NCBI GenBank assembly: GCA_030699385.1
Contig: JAUYMY010000054.1
Location: forward strand, 1 to 64,000
Direction of reading: 5' to 3'
Source: Methylobacter sp.
GTDB lineage: Bacteria; Pseudomonadota; Gammaproteobacteria; Methylococcales; Methylomonadaceae
Length of the DNA stretch: 64,000 nt
Shown: in pieces, positions 8,960-17,736 of the stretch
Layout: every line of letters starts with the position of its first letter
How positions within the stretch are numbered: position 1 is the stretch's first letter
Translations under genes and position numbers: made by a program
The notes under the pieces: generated by a model
Told to the model about the DNA's origin: nothing
The model's database searches: none
The model's input: only the letters and a program-made list of their open reading frames with translations

Positions 8960-10104
8960 TGGCTGAACTGGTCGATGCCGCAACACTGGACAAATTAAAA
9001 GCCCGAGCCAGTTATGTCGGCGCGGCGATTAATGTTATCCAAACGCTGCTCAAAATCGGCTTTGGCATTTTGGGTCAATCGGCCGCGCTGATTGCCGACG
9101 GCATTCATTCGTTGTCGGATTTGCTCAGCGATTTGCTGGTGATTATCGCGGTCAAACTAGGCAGCCGCGAGGCCGATCACGAACATCCTTACGGCCATCG
9201 CCGCTTTGAAACCATTGCTACCGTTATTCTGGGCTTTAGCTTAATCGCGGTCGGGGGTGCTATCGCCTGGTCGGTCATGGAACGCATGGCGAAGCCGGAG
9301 CATTTGCCGGTGCCCAATGTGTTATCTCTGGCTGTTGCCGCGCTGTCCATTTTGATTAATGAGTGGCTGTATCATTACACCAAACGCATCGCCAAAAAGA
9401 CCCGTTCCAAATTATTGCTGGCCAATGCGTGGCATCAGCGCAGTGATGCGATTTCGTCGTTGGTGGTGCTATTCGGCATCGGCGCGGTGCTGTTGGGCTA
9501 TCCGTTAGCCGATGGCATTGCCGCTATCGTGGTCGCGTTGATGGTAGCTAAAATCGGTTTGAATTTGGTGTTTGAAAGCATTAAAGAATTGGTCGACACC
9601 TCCCTGCCGCCCGAATTGGTCGCCGAAATCAGGGCGGCGATTAACGCCATTGACGGCGTTGAAGGCATACATTTATTGCGCACCCGGCACATGGGCGAAG
9701 ATGCGCTGATTGATGCGCATATCGTCGTCGATCCGCGCATTACCGTGTCCGAAGGTCACATGATCGGCGACATTGTGCGTGATGATTTGATTAAGCGTTT
9801 TGATGATGTGATGGATGTGCTGGTGCATGTCGATCCCGAAGATGACGAAAGTTTGCAGGAGCAATCGAGGCCGTTGTCGCGCGGCGAAGTGCAACGCTTG
9901 TTGGAGCGCTATTTGGCCGACTTTAAACTGGCCATCGACGATTTTAGAATCCATTATCTGGACGGCCAGATTGAAGTGGAAGTGATTTTGCCTTTTGCGG
10001 TGAGCGAGTCGCCGGAACAGTTCGCGGCGATAAAAAAACAATGCCGGCAGATGACGGTTGAAATAAAAAAAATCGATAATGTGTTTTTGTTTTTTAAGGT
10101 TTGA
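8959..10104 (+). CDS. Cation diffusion facilitator (CDF) metal exporter
   Basis: A 381-residue inner-membrane transporter of the CDF family. The transport-site motif HSLSDLLSD follows ALIADGI in helix II, HEHPYGHRRFET forms the loop after it, and WHQRSDAISS supplies the HxxxD of helix V. A cytosolic dimerisation domain begins around residue 210, and the extra C-terminal ~90 residues are longer than in FieF. It likely exports Zn(II), Fe(II) or Mn(II) against protons. It overlaps the tusA-like gene by one base (TAATG), so the three genes probably form one operon. The link between metal export and sulfur transfer is unexplained. Confidence 0.9.
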   Translation: MAELVDAATLDKLKARASYVGAAINVIQTLLKIGFGILGQSAALIADGIHSLSDLLSDLLVIIAVKLGSREADHEHPYGHRRFETIATVILGFSLIAVGGAIAWSVMERMAKPEHLPVPNVLSLAVAALSILINEWLYHYTKRIAKKTRSKLLLANAWHQRSDAISSLVVLFGIGAVLLGYPLADGIAAIVVALMVAKIGLNLVFESIKELVDTSLPPELVAEIRAAINAIDGVEGIHLLRTRHMGEDALIDAHIVVDPRITVSEGHMIGDIVRDDLIKRFDDVMDVLVHVDPEDDESLQEQSRPLSRGEVQRLLERYLADFKLAIDDFRIHYLDGQIEVEVILPFAVSESPEQFAAIKKQCRQMTVEIKKIDNVFLFFKV

Positions 10105-10109
10105 AAAGA

Positions 10110-10240
10110 GAAATAGAACTCGGATGGCACGGGTCAGACTGATTTACACGGATTTTTTAAAATAGACCGCGCTTTTAATCCGTGGTTATCCGTTTTACTT
10201 GTGCCCCAGAGGGTATCAGTGCCATCCGTGTTCGATCATT
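10110..10240. repeat. Family A repeat, core copy 1
   Basis: A palindromic ~130-bp segment running from AACTCGGATGGCAC to GTGCCATCCGTGTT, with the internal element TTTACACGGATTTTTTAAAA. It is the reverse complement of most of the copy at 14125-14350 (shared GCCCCAGAGGGTATCAG). The TIR ends seen in other copies are missing here. It fills the gap between the CDF gene and argJ. Confidence 0.7.
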
Positions 10241-10260
10241 TAACTAATGAGGCTTAATTT

Positions 10261-11475
10261 ATGGCAGTAGGGCAATGCAGTTTTCCAACCATGCATCCGG
10301 TCGCAGGCATTACGCTGGGTACCGCCAATGCAGGCATCAAGCAAACCGTCAGGGATGATATTCTGGTGATGCAAATGGCTGAGCATTCGACTTGTGCGGC
10401 GGTGTTTACCCAAAACGCCTTTTGCGCAGCGCCGGTGCATGTCGCTAAAGCTAATCTGGCGCATAGCCCGCGCTGGTTATTGATTAATTCCGGCAATGCC
10501 AACGCCGGTACCGGCGAGCAAGGCATGAAAGATGCGTTGGCAACTTGCGCCGATGTGGCCGCCGTGGTCGAGGGCGCGGCAAACCAAGTGCTGCCTTTTT
10601 CTACCGGCGTCATCGGCCAGCCGCTGCCGGTGGGCAAAATCAAAGCTGCGTTGCGGGAAGCCGTCAGCAATCTGAATATTGATAACTGGGACAAGGCGGC
10701 TCAGGCGATCATGACCACCGATACTTTTGCCAAAGGCGTGTCCAAAGTCATCGACATTGACGGCCAAAGCATCACCATCAACGGCATTTCCAAAGGCGCG
10801 GGCATGATACAGCCGAATATGGCGACCATGCTGGGCTTTATCGCCACCGATGCGAAAATCGATCAAGCCCTGTTGCAAAACTGCCTGGCGCTGGCGGTCG
10901 AGCAATCGTTCAACCGCATCACTGTCGACGGCGACACCTCGACCAATGACGCCTGCGTAGTGATGGCGAGCGGCTGTTCGTTGGCTCCCGAAATCAAACC
11001 GGATAGCGAAAATTATCAAATTTTTGCCGCTGCGCTGATGAGCGTGTGCAAACAACTGGCGGAAGCCATTGTCAGGGACGGCGAAGGCGCAACCAAGCTG
11101 ATGCGCATTGTGGTCGAGCAGGCCTTGAGCGATGAAGAAGCGGTGCGCGTCGGCAAAACCATCGCCCATTCGCCGCTGGTGAAAACCGCTTTTTTCGCCA
11201 GCGACCCGAACTGGGGGCGGATATTGGCGGCAGTCGGCCGTGCCGGTGTCGAAAATATGGTGTTGGAAAATGTGCAGCTGTATCTGGACGATGTCTGCAT
11301 TGTCAGAAACGGCGGCCGGGCTGACGATTACACCGAGGAAGCCGGGCAGCGGGTGATGGATCAGCAAGAGATTACCGTGACCGTTAAACTCGGTCGCGGC
11401 GATGCGGTGCAGGAAGTGCTAACCTGCGATTTGTCTTATGAGTATGTAAAAATCAATGCGGAATATAGGACTTAG
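10261..11475 (+). CDS. argJ: Bifunctional glutamate N-acetyltransferase / amino-acid acetyltransferase
   Basis: A 404-residue Ntn-type ornithine acetyltransferase. It makes N-acetylglutamate and recycles the acetyl group from N-acetylornithine in arginine synthesis. The autocleavage site is visible in KGAGMIQPNMATMLGF, where the chain is cut before the Thr of ATML to give alpha and beta subunits. Other family marks are NSGNANAGTG, TVDGDTSTND and FFASDPNWGRILAA. A TGAGG precedes the start by 8 nt. Its 3' end overlaps the next gene by 20 bp. The length is typical. Confidence 0.96.
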   Translation: MAVGQCSFPTMHPVAGITLGTANAGIKQTVRDDILVMQMAEHSTCAAVFTQNAFCAAPVHVAKANLAHSPRWLLINSGNANAGTGEQGMKDALATCADVAAVVEGAANQVLPFSTGVIGQPLPVGKIKAALREAVSNLNIDNWDKAAQAIMTTDTFAKGVSKVIDIDGQSITINGISKGAGMIQPNMATMLGFIATDAKIDQALLQNCLALAVEQSFNRITVDGDTSTNDACVVMASGCSLAPEIKPDSENYQIFAAALMSVCKQLAEAIVRDGEGATKLMRIVVEQALSDEEAVRVGKTIAHSPLVKTAFFASDPNWGRILAAVGRAGVENMVLENVQLYLDDVCIVRNGGRADDYTEEAGQRVMDQQEITVTVKLGRGDAVQEVLTCDLSYEYVKINAEYRT

Positions 11476-12439
11476 GCGAAAGGCGAAAGGCACAAGGCGA
11501 AAGGTTTTTCCCTCGTTCCCACTTCAAGTCGCCGTAGGCGTGGTCAAAAACCCGGAAGGAAAAATCCTGATTTCCCTGCGCCATGCCGCTTTGCATCAAG
11601 GCGGTTTGTGGGAATTCCCCGGCGGCAAGATTGAAGCTTCGGAAACCGCAGAACTTGCGCTGGCCCGCGAACTCAAGGAAGAACTTAATATCACCGTAAG
11701 CGCCGCAACGCCGCTGATTACCGTTAGTCATCAATATCCCGACCTGTCCGTACAGTTAAAGGTTTTCCTAGTCGAGCAGTTTTCCGGCGAAGTGAAAAGC
11801 TTGGAAGGCCAGCCGTTTAAATGGGTCACACCGGCCGAACTGGGATATTACGCATTTCCCGCTGCCAACCAGCCCATTATTACCGCCGCCCGCCTGCCGC
11901 CGTATTACGCGATTCTGGATGATACGGATGAAAGCTTGTTATTGCCGAATCTGCAAAAACTATTGAACCGGGGCATTAAGCTGATTCAGGCGCGCTTGAA
12001 AAACCTGTCGCCCGCTGCGGTGGCAACGTTCATCGAACAGGCTTATCCGTTGTGCCAACAGCAGCAGGCGCTGTTGTTAATGAATTCTGCTGTTGATTAT
12101 CTGGCGCAGGTAGACGGCATCCATTTGACCAGCCAACACTTGATGGCGTTAAGCAAGCGTCCCGAAAACAGCCAATGGCTTGCGGCATCCTGCCATAACC
12201 TTGAACAGCTGCAACAGGCGCAAAACATAGGCGTGGATTTTGCTGTGCTGGCGCCGGTGCTGGCCACCCAAACCCATCCGGGCGCTGAAACACTGGGCTG
12301 GGAGATATTTTCTAATTTAATTGCCCAAGTGAATTTGCCGGTTTATGCACTGGGCGGCATGAGCGAATCTTGTTTAGCTACGGCGCGACAAAGCGGTGGG
12401 CAGGGTATAGCGGCAATCCGCGCTTTTCTTGTTGACTAA
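11456..12439 (+). CDS. MutT (Nudix) - thiamine-phosphate synthase-like fusion
   Basis: A 327-residue two-domain protein. Residues ~25-150 are a Nudix hydrolase of the MutT kind, with the complete box GGKIEASETAELALARELKE followed by EL. The remainder is a ThiE/TenI-like barrel (LIQARLKNLSP, HLTSQHL, ASCHNLEQLQQAQ, ALGGMS). This fusion is common in gammaproteobacteria and is taken to clean 8-oxo-dGTP; the role of the ThiE-like half is unclear. The first ~22 residues are basic, come from repetitive DNA (AGGCGAAAGG repeats) overlapping argJ, and are probably not conserved, so the true start may be further downstream. Confidence 0.88.
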   Translation: MRNIGLRRKAKGTRRKVFPSFPLQVAVGVVKNPEGKILISLRHAALHQGGLWEFPGGKIEASETAELALARELKEELNITVSAATPLITVSHQYPDLSVQLKVFLVEQFSGEVKSLEGQPFKWVTPAELGYYAFPAANQPIITAARLPPYYAILDDTDESLLLPNLQKLLNRGIKLIQARLKNLSPAAVATFIEQAYPLCQQQQALLLMNSAVDYLAQVDGIHLTSQHLMALSKRPENSQWLAASCHNLEQLQQAQNIGVDFAVLAPVLATQTHPGAETLGWEIFSNLIAQVNLPVYALGGMSESCLATARQSGGQGIAAIRAFLVD

Positions 12440-12510
12440 CTGCTTTCAGCAAGTCGTGACGTAAGCATCGCTCCCACGATTAGGCCATTTTCGAGAAATT
12501 TATGATTTGT

Positions 12511-12611
12511 AAAAAACAGAGTCCACGAAAAGCACGAAAGCCACGAAATTTTCGTGTTTTTTCGTGCTTTTCGTGGACAATTTTTGGTATGTCTTTTTCA
12601 GGAAATCGCCT
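12511..12611. repeat. Family B repeat, partial copy overlapping the rnt 3' end
   Basis: Inverted relative to the full copies: GAGTCCACGAAAAGCACGAAA, its complement, then the terminal GGAAATCGCCT. The distal TIR is missing. Its right end provides the last four codons and the stop of rnt. Confidence 0.75.
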
Positions 12612-13284
12612 TAGGCTTTTCTTGCTGATTGGTTTCAAACTGCTTCCAGCGGTTGACTATCATGCAGAACAATTCCGCCGTTTTTTCGGCATCGTAGAGC
12701 GCTGAATGCGCTTTTTCATTATCCCAATCCAATCCCGCTGCCTGGGCAATTTTTGCCAATACCGTTTGCTGATAGGCCAAGCCGCCCAAGGTGGCAGTAT
12801 CGAAAGAGCTGAACGGATGAAACGGGCTGCGTTTGATTTGCGTGCGTTGAATGGCGGCATTTAAAAAACCAATGTCAAAAGCCGGATTGTGGCCGACCAA
12901 AATGGCGCGGCTGCAGTTGTTGCGTTTGACCGCTTCTTTAATCGGTTTGAACAACAGGTTTAACGCGTCTTTTTCTTCAATCGCCATGCGAAACGGATGG
13001 TAGGGGTCGATGCCGTTAAACTTGAGTGCGGCTTCGTCCAGTTCGGCATTTTTAAAGGGGACGACGTGTGTGGTGTAGCGCTCGGTAATGCCCAAATCGC
13101 CGTTGCCGTCATATTCGACAATCACCGCCGCAATTTCCAGTAGGGCGTGTTTTTTGGCGTTAAATCCGGCGGTTTCTATGTCGACGATGACAGGAAGATA
13201 GCCTCGAAAACGTTTGTTTAAGGGGATTGCAGGTATATCCATTTTTTTAGGGTTTGGCCAGGATGTGTCGAAAAGATGAGCCAT
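12598..13284 (-). CDS. rnt: Ribonuclease T
   Basis: A 228-residue DEDDh exonuclease that trims tRNA and other stable RNA 3' ends. Exo motifs are visible: VIVDIETAGFNAKKHALLEI (ExoI, D and E), LVGHNPAFDIGFL (ExoII) and EKAHSALYDAEKTAELF (ExoIII, H and D). The FNGIDP and FHPFSSFDTATLGGLA segments are typical of RNase T. The start at 13284 (MAHLF) was chosen because residues upstream of it are non-conserved and hydrophobic; a shorter start at 13242 is possible. The last four codons and stop (KAIS-stop) lie inside a family B repeat, so the insertion replaced the native C-terminus. Confidence 0.93.
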   Translation of the reverse strand: MAHLFDTSWPNPKKMDIPAIPLNKRFRGYLPVIVDIETAGFNAKKHALLEIAAVIVEYDGNGDLGITERYTTHVVPFKNAELDEAALKFNGIDPYHPFRMAIEEKDALNLLFKPIKEAVKRNNCSRAILVGHNPAFDIGFLNAAIQRTQIKRSPFHPFSSFDTATLGGLAYQQTVLAKIAQAAGLDWDNEKAHSALYDAEKTAELFCMIVNRWKQFETNQQEKPKAIS

Positions 13285-13359
13285 AAATACAGCTATTTGT
13301 GGTATGTTACGCGAAAATCTACCCATTATAAAAATAATACAGAAACAGGAGATAATGTA

Positions 13360-14121
13360 ATGCCGCAGAAAAAATTGATAACCCAACTTGGATGTGTCTT
13401 TTTACTGAGTACCTTAGGGGGTTGCGCAACGGTTGCCCAAGATCCTAAAGATCCCTACGAAGAATGGAACCGGGGCGTGCAATCGTTTAATGACAATCTT
13501 GACGACTATGCCATGAAGCCGGTGGCCAAGGGCTATCGCTGGATAACCCCGTCGTTTGTTGATCAAGGTATTACTAATTTTTTCAGCAACATTAAAGACA
13601 TAGGCGTGACGATCAATGACCTGCTGCAGTTTAAAATAGCGCAAACCGGCATGGACGGCTCGCGTTTTCTGGTCAACAGCATTGCCGGTCTTGGCGGCTT
13701 TATTGATGTAGCCAGCATGATTGATTTGCCCAAACATAATGAAGATTTCGATCAAACGCTAGGCGTTTGGGGCGTGCCGTCCGGCCCTTATTTGGTGTTG
13801 CCGCTGTTGGGGCCGAGTTCTCCGCGTGGAGTCGGCGGTCTGGTTGGCGATGCGGCAATGAATCCAATCAGTTATCTTGATTACGGTGTGATTACCGGCG
13901 GGCTATTTGCGTTGAATGCTGCCGACTTGCGGGCTGACAATCTGGATACCGAAAAAATAGCCTCAGAAGCTGCCGTAGACCGCTACGCATTTTTTAAAAG
14001 CGCTTATTTTCAGCAGCGTGAATACCTGATTAACGATGGTCAATTGTCGGAAGAATCCGATTCGCTAGACCTTGATGACGACTTTAACAAGAATAACCTG
14101 GCGCCGGTTAAGCCTTATTAA
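13360..14121 (+). CDS. mlaA: MlaA (VacJ) outer-membrane lipoprotein
   Basis: A 253-residue lipoprotein with signal peptide and lipobox LGGC. The MlaA core is clear: PYEEWNRGVQSFNDNLDDY, then FFSNIKDIGVTINDLLQ, NSIAGLGGFIDVAS, DFDQTLGVWGVPSGPYLVLPLLGPSSPRG and NPISYL. MlaA removes mislocalised phospholipids from the outer leaflet and passes them to MlaC and MlaFEDB; no other mla genes are in view. ATG 13360 is chosen over 13276 because CAGGAGATA lies 7 nt upstream and a signal peptide follows at once. An acidic tail (DSLDLDDDF) ends the protein. Confidence 0.95.
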   Translation: MPQKKLITQLGCVFLLSTLGGCATVAQDPKDPYEEWNRGVQSFNDNLDDYAMKPVAKGYRWITPSFVDQGITNFFSNIKDIGVTINDLLQFKIAQTGMDGSRFLVNSIAGLGGFIDVASMIDLPKHNEDFDQTLGVWGVPSGPYLVLPLLGPSSPRGVGGLVGDAAMNPISYLDYGVITGGLFALNAADLRADNLDTEKIASEAAVDRYAFFKSAYFQQREYLINDGQLSEESDSLDLDDDFNKNNLAPVKPY

Positions 14122-14124
14122 ATT

Positions 14125-14350
14125 GTAACTGCTCAGCGGCTGTTAAAAATGACTAAAAGGAACACGGATGACACTGATACCCTCTGGGGCACAAGTAAAA
14201 CGGATAGTCACTGATTAAAAGCACGGTCTATTCTAAAAAATCCGTGTAAATCCGTCTGATCTGTGCTTTCCGTCGACTGCAGGGATGCAGGAGGTAGAGC
14301 AATGCAGGAGCAATTGCCGAGTTCTATTTCTTTTTTCGCTGAGTAGTCAC
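14125..14350. repeat. Family A MITE-like repeat, long copy
   Basis: A 226-bp element with terminal inverted repeats GTAACTGCTCAGCG (left) and CGCTGAGTAGTCAC (right). The interior includes GGATGACACTGATACC, CACTGATTAAAAGCAC and AATCCGTGTAAATCCGTCTG. It fills most of the 340-bp gap upstream of the HD-GYP gene; the remaining ~110 bp show no clear signal. Related copies lie at 10110-10240, 19108-19259, 22864-22960, 51165-51285 and 57422-57503. Confidence 0.8.
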
Positions 14351-14461
14351 ATTAAATTGTTTGTTTGTTTCTGTTCGACCTTCATTTAGTTTTGCTAAAG
14401 ATTATCGAGCTTAATCTATAAAAGGTCGTGCCGATTTAAATATTGCCCTCGGGAATTCATT

Positions 14462-16012
14462 ATGAACAAAGACGAATTACAGGCCATCAGAAAACAGGTG
14501 TTTGAGTTATCAGTCACCAATGCGACCGGATCGGATTTGGATGTGATGCTTGAGCAGGTATTCGCCCTATTGCTCAACTATCGTGATTTGCCTTTACAAG
14601 CGCAAGGCGCAGTGTTACTGCTGAATCCGCGTGGGCGTTATTTCCAAGTCGCGCAATTTGGTATGACGCCGGCCTGGGAAGGCAATTTGTGCTGGGATGC
14701 GGGCGTGTTTGCTTCGTCGCTGATTGCAGCGGGCTGCCGTGTTGAAACGGTGCCGCTGTTTCACGGTGAAGAAGGCAAGCAGCCGCAGCGCCTATTCTTG
14801 TTGCCGCTGTGTATTGATAACCAAGGCATCGGCTATGCGGCTTTTTTTATGCCGCTTGATTATCAAGCGTTGGCACCTCATGTCGAATTTATGGACGATT
14901 TGGCTTATGTCCTATCCGGCTTGGTTCATCGCGTACTCACCAATGAAACGTTGCGCATCCGCGAACTGGAGCTGGAAGAAGCCCGAGCCGATGCGATTCG
15001 TAACTTGGGCATAGCCTCTGAATACCGGGATAACGACACCGGCTGGCATATCATGCGCATGACCAATTATGCGCAGGCGATTGCCAAAGCGCTCGGTTTG
15101 CCGGCGGATCAGCGGGAATTGCTGTACGTGACCGCACCGATGCATGATGTCGGCAAAATCGGCATTGCCGATGCAGTATTGCTCAAGCCGGGCAAGCTGA
15201 CTGAAGAAGAATTTGAAATCATGAAGACGCACACTAATATCGGTGTGTCCATTTTGACCGGCAATGATGTATTGAATGCTGCCGCGCGCGATATTGCCGG
15301 CTCGCATCATGAGCGCTGGGATGGCGCCGGGTATCCAGAAGGTCTGGTGGGCGAACAAATCCCGATTTTGGCGCGCATTTGTTCAGTGGCCGATGTTTTC
15401 GATGCACTGACCTCGGTGCGCCCTTATAAAAAAGCATGGACAGTTGAGGATGCGACAGCTTGGGTGATAGCCGAATCCGGCAAGCATTTCGATCCGGCCA
15501 TCGTGACCGCTTTTCAAGCTGCCATGCCGGAAATCTTACGCATACGCGAACTGTACCGTGACGACATTATCGATCCCAAACAAGTGTTGACCTTGCCGCC
15601 GGTTGAGCCGAGAGCGGATGCTTGGGCACCCTGGGATGACTCGTTGCGTGTGGGCATTGATGTCATCGACGAGCATCACCGCTATCTGTTCGATTTGATT
15701 AATGATTTATACGACGTGGTAATCAACAAACTCGGCGCCCGCGAAGTGGCACGCTTAATCAAGGCCTTGGACGCCTATGCCAAAGTGCATTTTCGTAGCG
15801 AAGAGCTGATGATGGCGCACTACGATTATCAAGACATCGGTCGCCAGCAGCACCAGCACCATGCCTTTGAAGCGAAAATCCGCGAGTTTTACGAAGAACT
15901 GCACGACAATCCCTTAGTCGCCCAATTTGATGTTTTATCCTATTTGCGCAACTGGCTGGTGCAGCACATCCTGATTGAAGACATACAGCTGCGTTCATTG
16001 GTTAGTACTTGA
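14462..16012 (+). CDS. HD-GYP phosphodiesterase fused to a bacteriohemerythrin domain
   Basis: A 516-residue cytosolic signalling protein. Residues ~1-160 look like a GAF-type sensor. Residues ~175-370 form an HD-GYP domain, with the HD pair at 228-229 (APMHDVGKIGI), HH at 282-283 and GYP at 290-292 (HHERWDGAGYPEGLVGEQIP), which should hydrolyse cyclic-di-GMP. Residues ~388-514 form a hemerythrin domain with the diiron ligands: H405 or H406 in DEHHRYLF, H443 and E447 in HFRSEE, H464/H466/H467 in QQHQHHAF, and H502 and D507 in HILIED. Oxygen or NO binding at the diiron site probably tunes the phosphodiesterase. It is monocistronic and preceded by a family A repeat. Confidence 0.92.
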   Translation: MNKDELQAIRKQVFELSVTNATGSDLDVMLEQVFALLLNYRDLPLQAQGAVLLLNPRGRYFQVAQFGMTPAWEGNLCWDAGVFASSLIAAGCRVETVPLFHGEEGKQPQRLFLLPLCIDNQGIGYAAFFMPLDYQALAPHVEFMDDLAYVLSGLVHRVLTNETLRIRELELEEARADAIRNLGIASEYRDNDTGWHIMRMTNYAQAIAKALGLPADQRELLYVTAPMHDVGKIGIADAVLLKPGKLTEEEFEIMKTHTNIGVSILTGNDVLNAAARDIAGSHHERWDGAGYPEGLVGEQIPILARICSVADVFDALTSVRPYKKAWTVEDATAWVIAESGKHFDPAIVTAFQAAMPEILRIRELYRDDIIDPKQVLTLPPVEPRADAWAPWDDSLRVGIDVIDEHHRYLFDLINDLYDVVINKLGAREVARLIKALDAYAKVHFRSEELMMAHYDYQDIGRQQHQHHAFEAKIREFYEELHDNPLVAQFDVLSYLRNWLVQHILIEDIQLRSLVST

Positions 16013-16097
16013 GGCGGTGGTAGCGTTCAAAAATAGGCGCTTTAGACGGCACGAAGTTTTATTCTTCGCGCCCTCCGCGTGATCACCTTTTTGCCAA

Positions 16098-16781
16098 TTA
16101 CCGCTCTGATTCTTTCTTAGCCACCTTATCTCGCAAATAAACCGGCATCGCTTGTTCGACCGGAACGGCCAAACCCAGCTCAAAATCGTGCGCGCCTAAA
16201 CGGGCTATCGCACCGGCTCGGGGTAACATTTCAGCGTGGTAGTGATTGACGCGCCCAGCCAAGCGGCTGGTCAATTCTTGGGCATAAACGCCCCAGCCTG
16301 AGCCGATGCCTACGCCTTTTAAATCAGGAAATTCAACCGCATTAGCCGGCGTCACGGCTTCAAAGCCTATCAGCTCGGCATAGCCTTGGGCATCGCGCCG
16401 ATAAACGCCCCAGAAAACCTCACCCATACGCGCATCCATCGCGACATAGGCAACGTCATCTGCATTATTATCAAAAAAATCCTGAGCAATCGCCGCCAGG
16501 GTGGACACAGGAACCACCGGCAAGTCTGCGCCCAAGGCAATGCCCTGAATCACGCCGGTGGCGATACGCACGCCGGTAAACGAGCCGGGGCCGCGACTGA
16601 ACGCCAGTGCATCAAGCTGCTGCGGCTTTAAACCCGCGTCAGCCATTAATGAATCTATCATCGGTAAAATCAGTTGTGTGTGTATTTTTGGGGCCAGTTC
16701 AAAGCGTTCAGCTATCTTGCCATCAATAAACAGCGCGGCTGAGCAGGCTTCGGTGGAGGTTTCTACTGCCAATAATTTCAT
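16098..16781 (-). CDS. tsaB: tRNA threonylcarbamoyladenosine biosynthesis protein TsaB
   Basis: A 227-residue ASKHA-fold protein that partners with TsaD in making t6A on ANN-decoding tRNAs. The N-terminus MKLLAVETSTEACSAALFI, the FSRGPGSFTGVRIATGVIQG segment and YVAMDARMGEVFWGVY are TsaB hallmarks. The start at 16781 is preferred over 16793 because GGAG lies 6-8 nt before it and the conserved sequence begins there. A small dispersed repeat (CACGAAG, AATAAAACTTCG) follows the 3' end and recurs near 21055. Confidence 0.95.
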   Translation of the reverse strand: MKLLAVETSTEACSAALFIDGKIAERFELAPKIHTQLILPMIDSLMADAGLKPQQLDALAFSRGPGSFTGVRIATGVIQGIALGADLPVVPVSTLAAIAQDFFDNNADDVAYVAMDARMGEVFWGVYRRDAQGYAELIGFEAVTPANAVEFPDLKGVGIGSGWGVYAQELTSRLAGRVNHYHAEMLPRAGAIARLGAHDFELGLAVPVEQAMPVYLRDKVAKKESER

Positions 16782-17050
16782 TATTTTCTCCATGAAAAAT
16801 TATCTAACCACTTGAGCGAATTCGGTTCATAAACTGTCACTCTTCTTTTGATAAGCCGACAATCCGCATGAATTCTTTAAGGTTATCGGTGGGCAATTGG
16901 GCATAAGGTATCATGGCTTTTCGTATTTTCAGAGGTCAGACTGCTATTCTAACCCGATGAAGAATTACACACTCTCAACTATTTAGGAAAGATGTCTAAT
17001 AGAAATGAGCACAATCCAAAATCTAGCAAAAACCAGCCTTTTTGTTTGTG

Positions 17051-17617
17051 TCAATTCTTTAAACTTTCCTCAATTAAAATAATCGCCGCTTGTTTAGCGT
17101 GAGCAGCAGTACCTGAATGGCGTTTCATTTGCTCTGACACAATTGCCCCTTCAATCAATAAACTTAATTGTAACGCTAGAATTTCTGGCGATTTTGCACC
17201 GCATTCTTGAGCAAGCTGCGTAATATAACAGCGAAAATTATCATAAAACTCAGCTGAAACCTGATGTACTGGATTTCCTTCAACGGGAAATTCGGCGGCG
17301 GCATTGATAAACGCACAACCGCGAAATTCAGGAATTGCCATCCATTCTTCAATCACATCAAAAATCGCTAATAATTTTGCTTGCGCTGTACCCGCTTTTT
17401 GATTCACTTGCTCAACAAACCACGCCGTAAAATCCGCGTCGCGTTGGCGCAAAAAGGCGACCACCAACTCATCTTTAGATGAGAAATACTTATAAAGACT
17501 CATCTTTGTTGTATTGGCTTCTTTCACAATCGTATCAACGCCTGTGGCTTTAATACCTTGACTGTAAAACAGCTCCGTTGCGGCTTTTAAAATTCTTTCT
17601 TTTAATGTTAATGACAT
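17051..17617 (-). CDS. TetR-family repressor
   Basis: A 188-residue regulator. The N-terminal helix-turn-helix is typical: ERILKAATELFYSQGIKATG, then VDTIVKEANTTKMSLYKYFSSKDELVVAFL. The C-terminal ligand domain includes EFRGCAFINAAAEFP, as in TetR proteins that respond to small lipophilic or reactive compounds. ATG 17617 is used; the longer frame runs through the operator region. It is divergent from the membrane-protein gene at 17737, with palindromic sites between them, so it probably represses both. The inducer is unknown. Confidence 0.88.
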   Translation of the reverse strand: MSLTLKERILKAATELFYSQGIKATGVDTIVKEANTTKMSLYKYFSSKDELVVAFLRQRDADFTAWFVEQVNQKAGTAQAKLLAIFDVIEEWMAIPEFRGCAFINAAAEFPVEGNPVHQVSAEFYDNFRCYITQLAQECGAKSPEILALQLSLLIEGAIVSEQMKRHSGTAAHAKQAAIILIEESLKN

Positions 17618-17652
17618 GGCTAAACACGATAAAAAAATAGATTGATTGCCAC

Positions 17653-17696
17653 TATACAGGTCAGTATACTTAATCACAAAAGACAGACTGGTCTGT
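17653..17696. promoter_or_regulatory. Operator region for the TetR regulator
   Basis: Two inverted repeats lie between the divergent genes: TATAC-N6-GTATA at 17653-17668 and ACAGAC-TG-GTCTGT at 17683-17696. Both contain the related half site (A/G)(C/T)CTGTATA. Their location suits autoregulation and repression of the membrane protein. Confidence 0.6.
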
Positions 17697-17736
17697 ATAT
17701 AGATTAACAATCAAAAAAATAAATGAGGGCAAGACA

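Noticed and set aside
16810-16940. 25-codon minus-strand frame between tsaB and the TetR gene
   Set aside because: Reads MIPYAQLPTDNLKEFMRIVG and stops. It could be a gene scrap, but it is too short to support.
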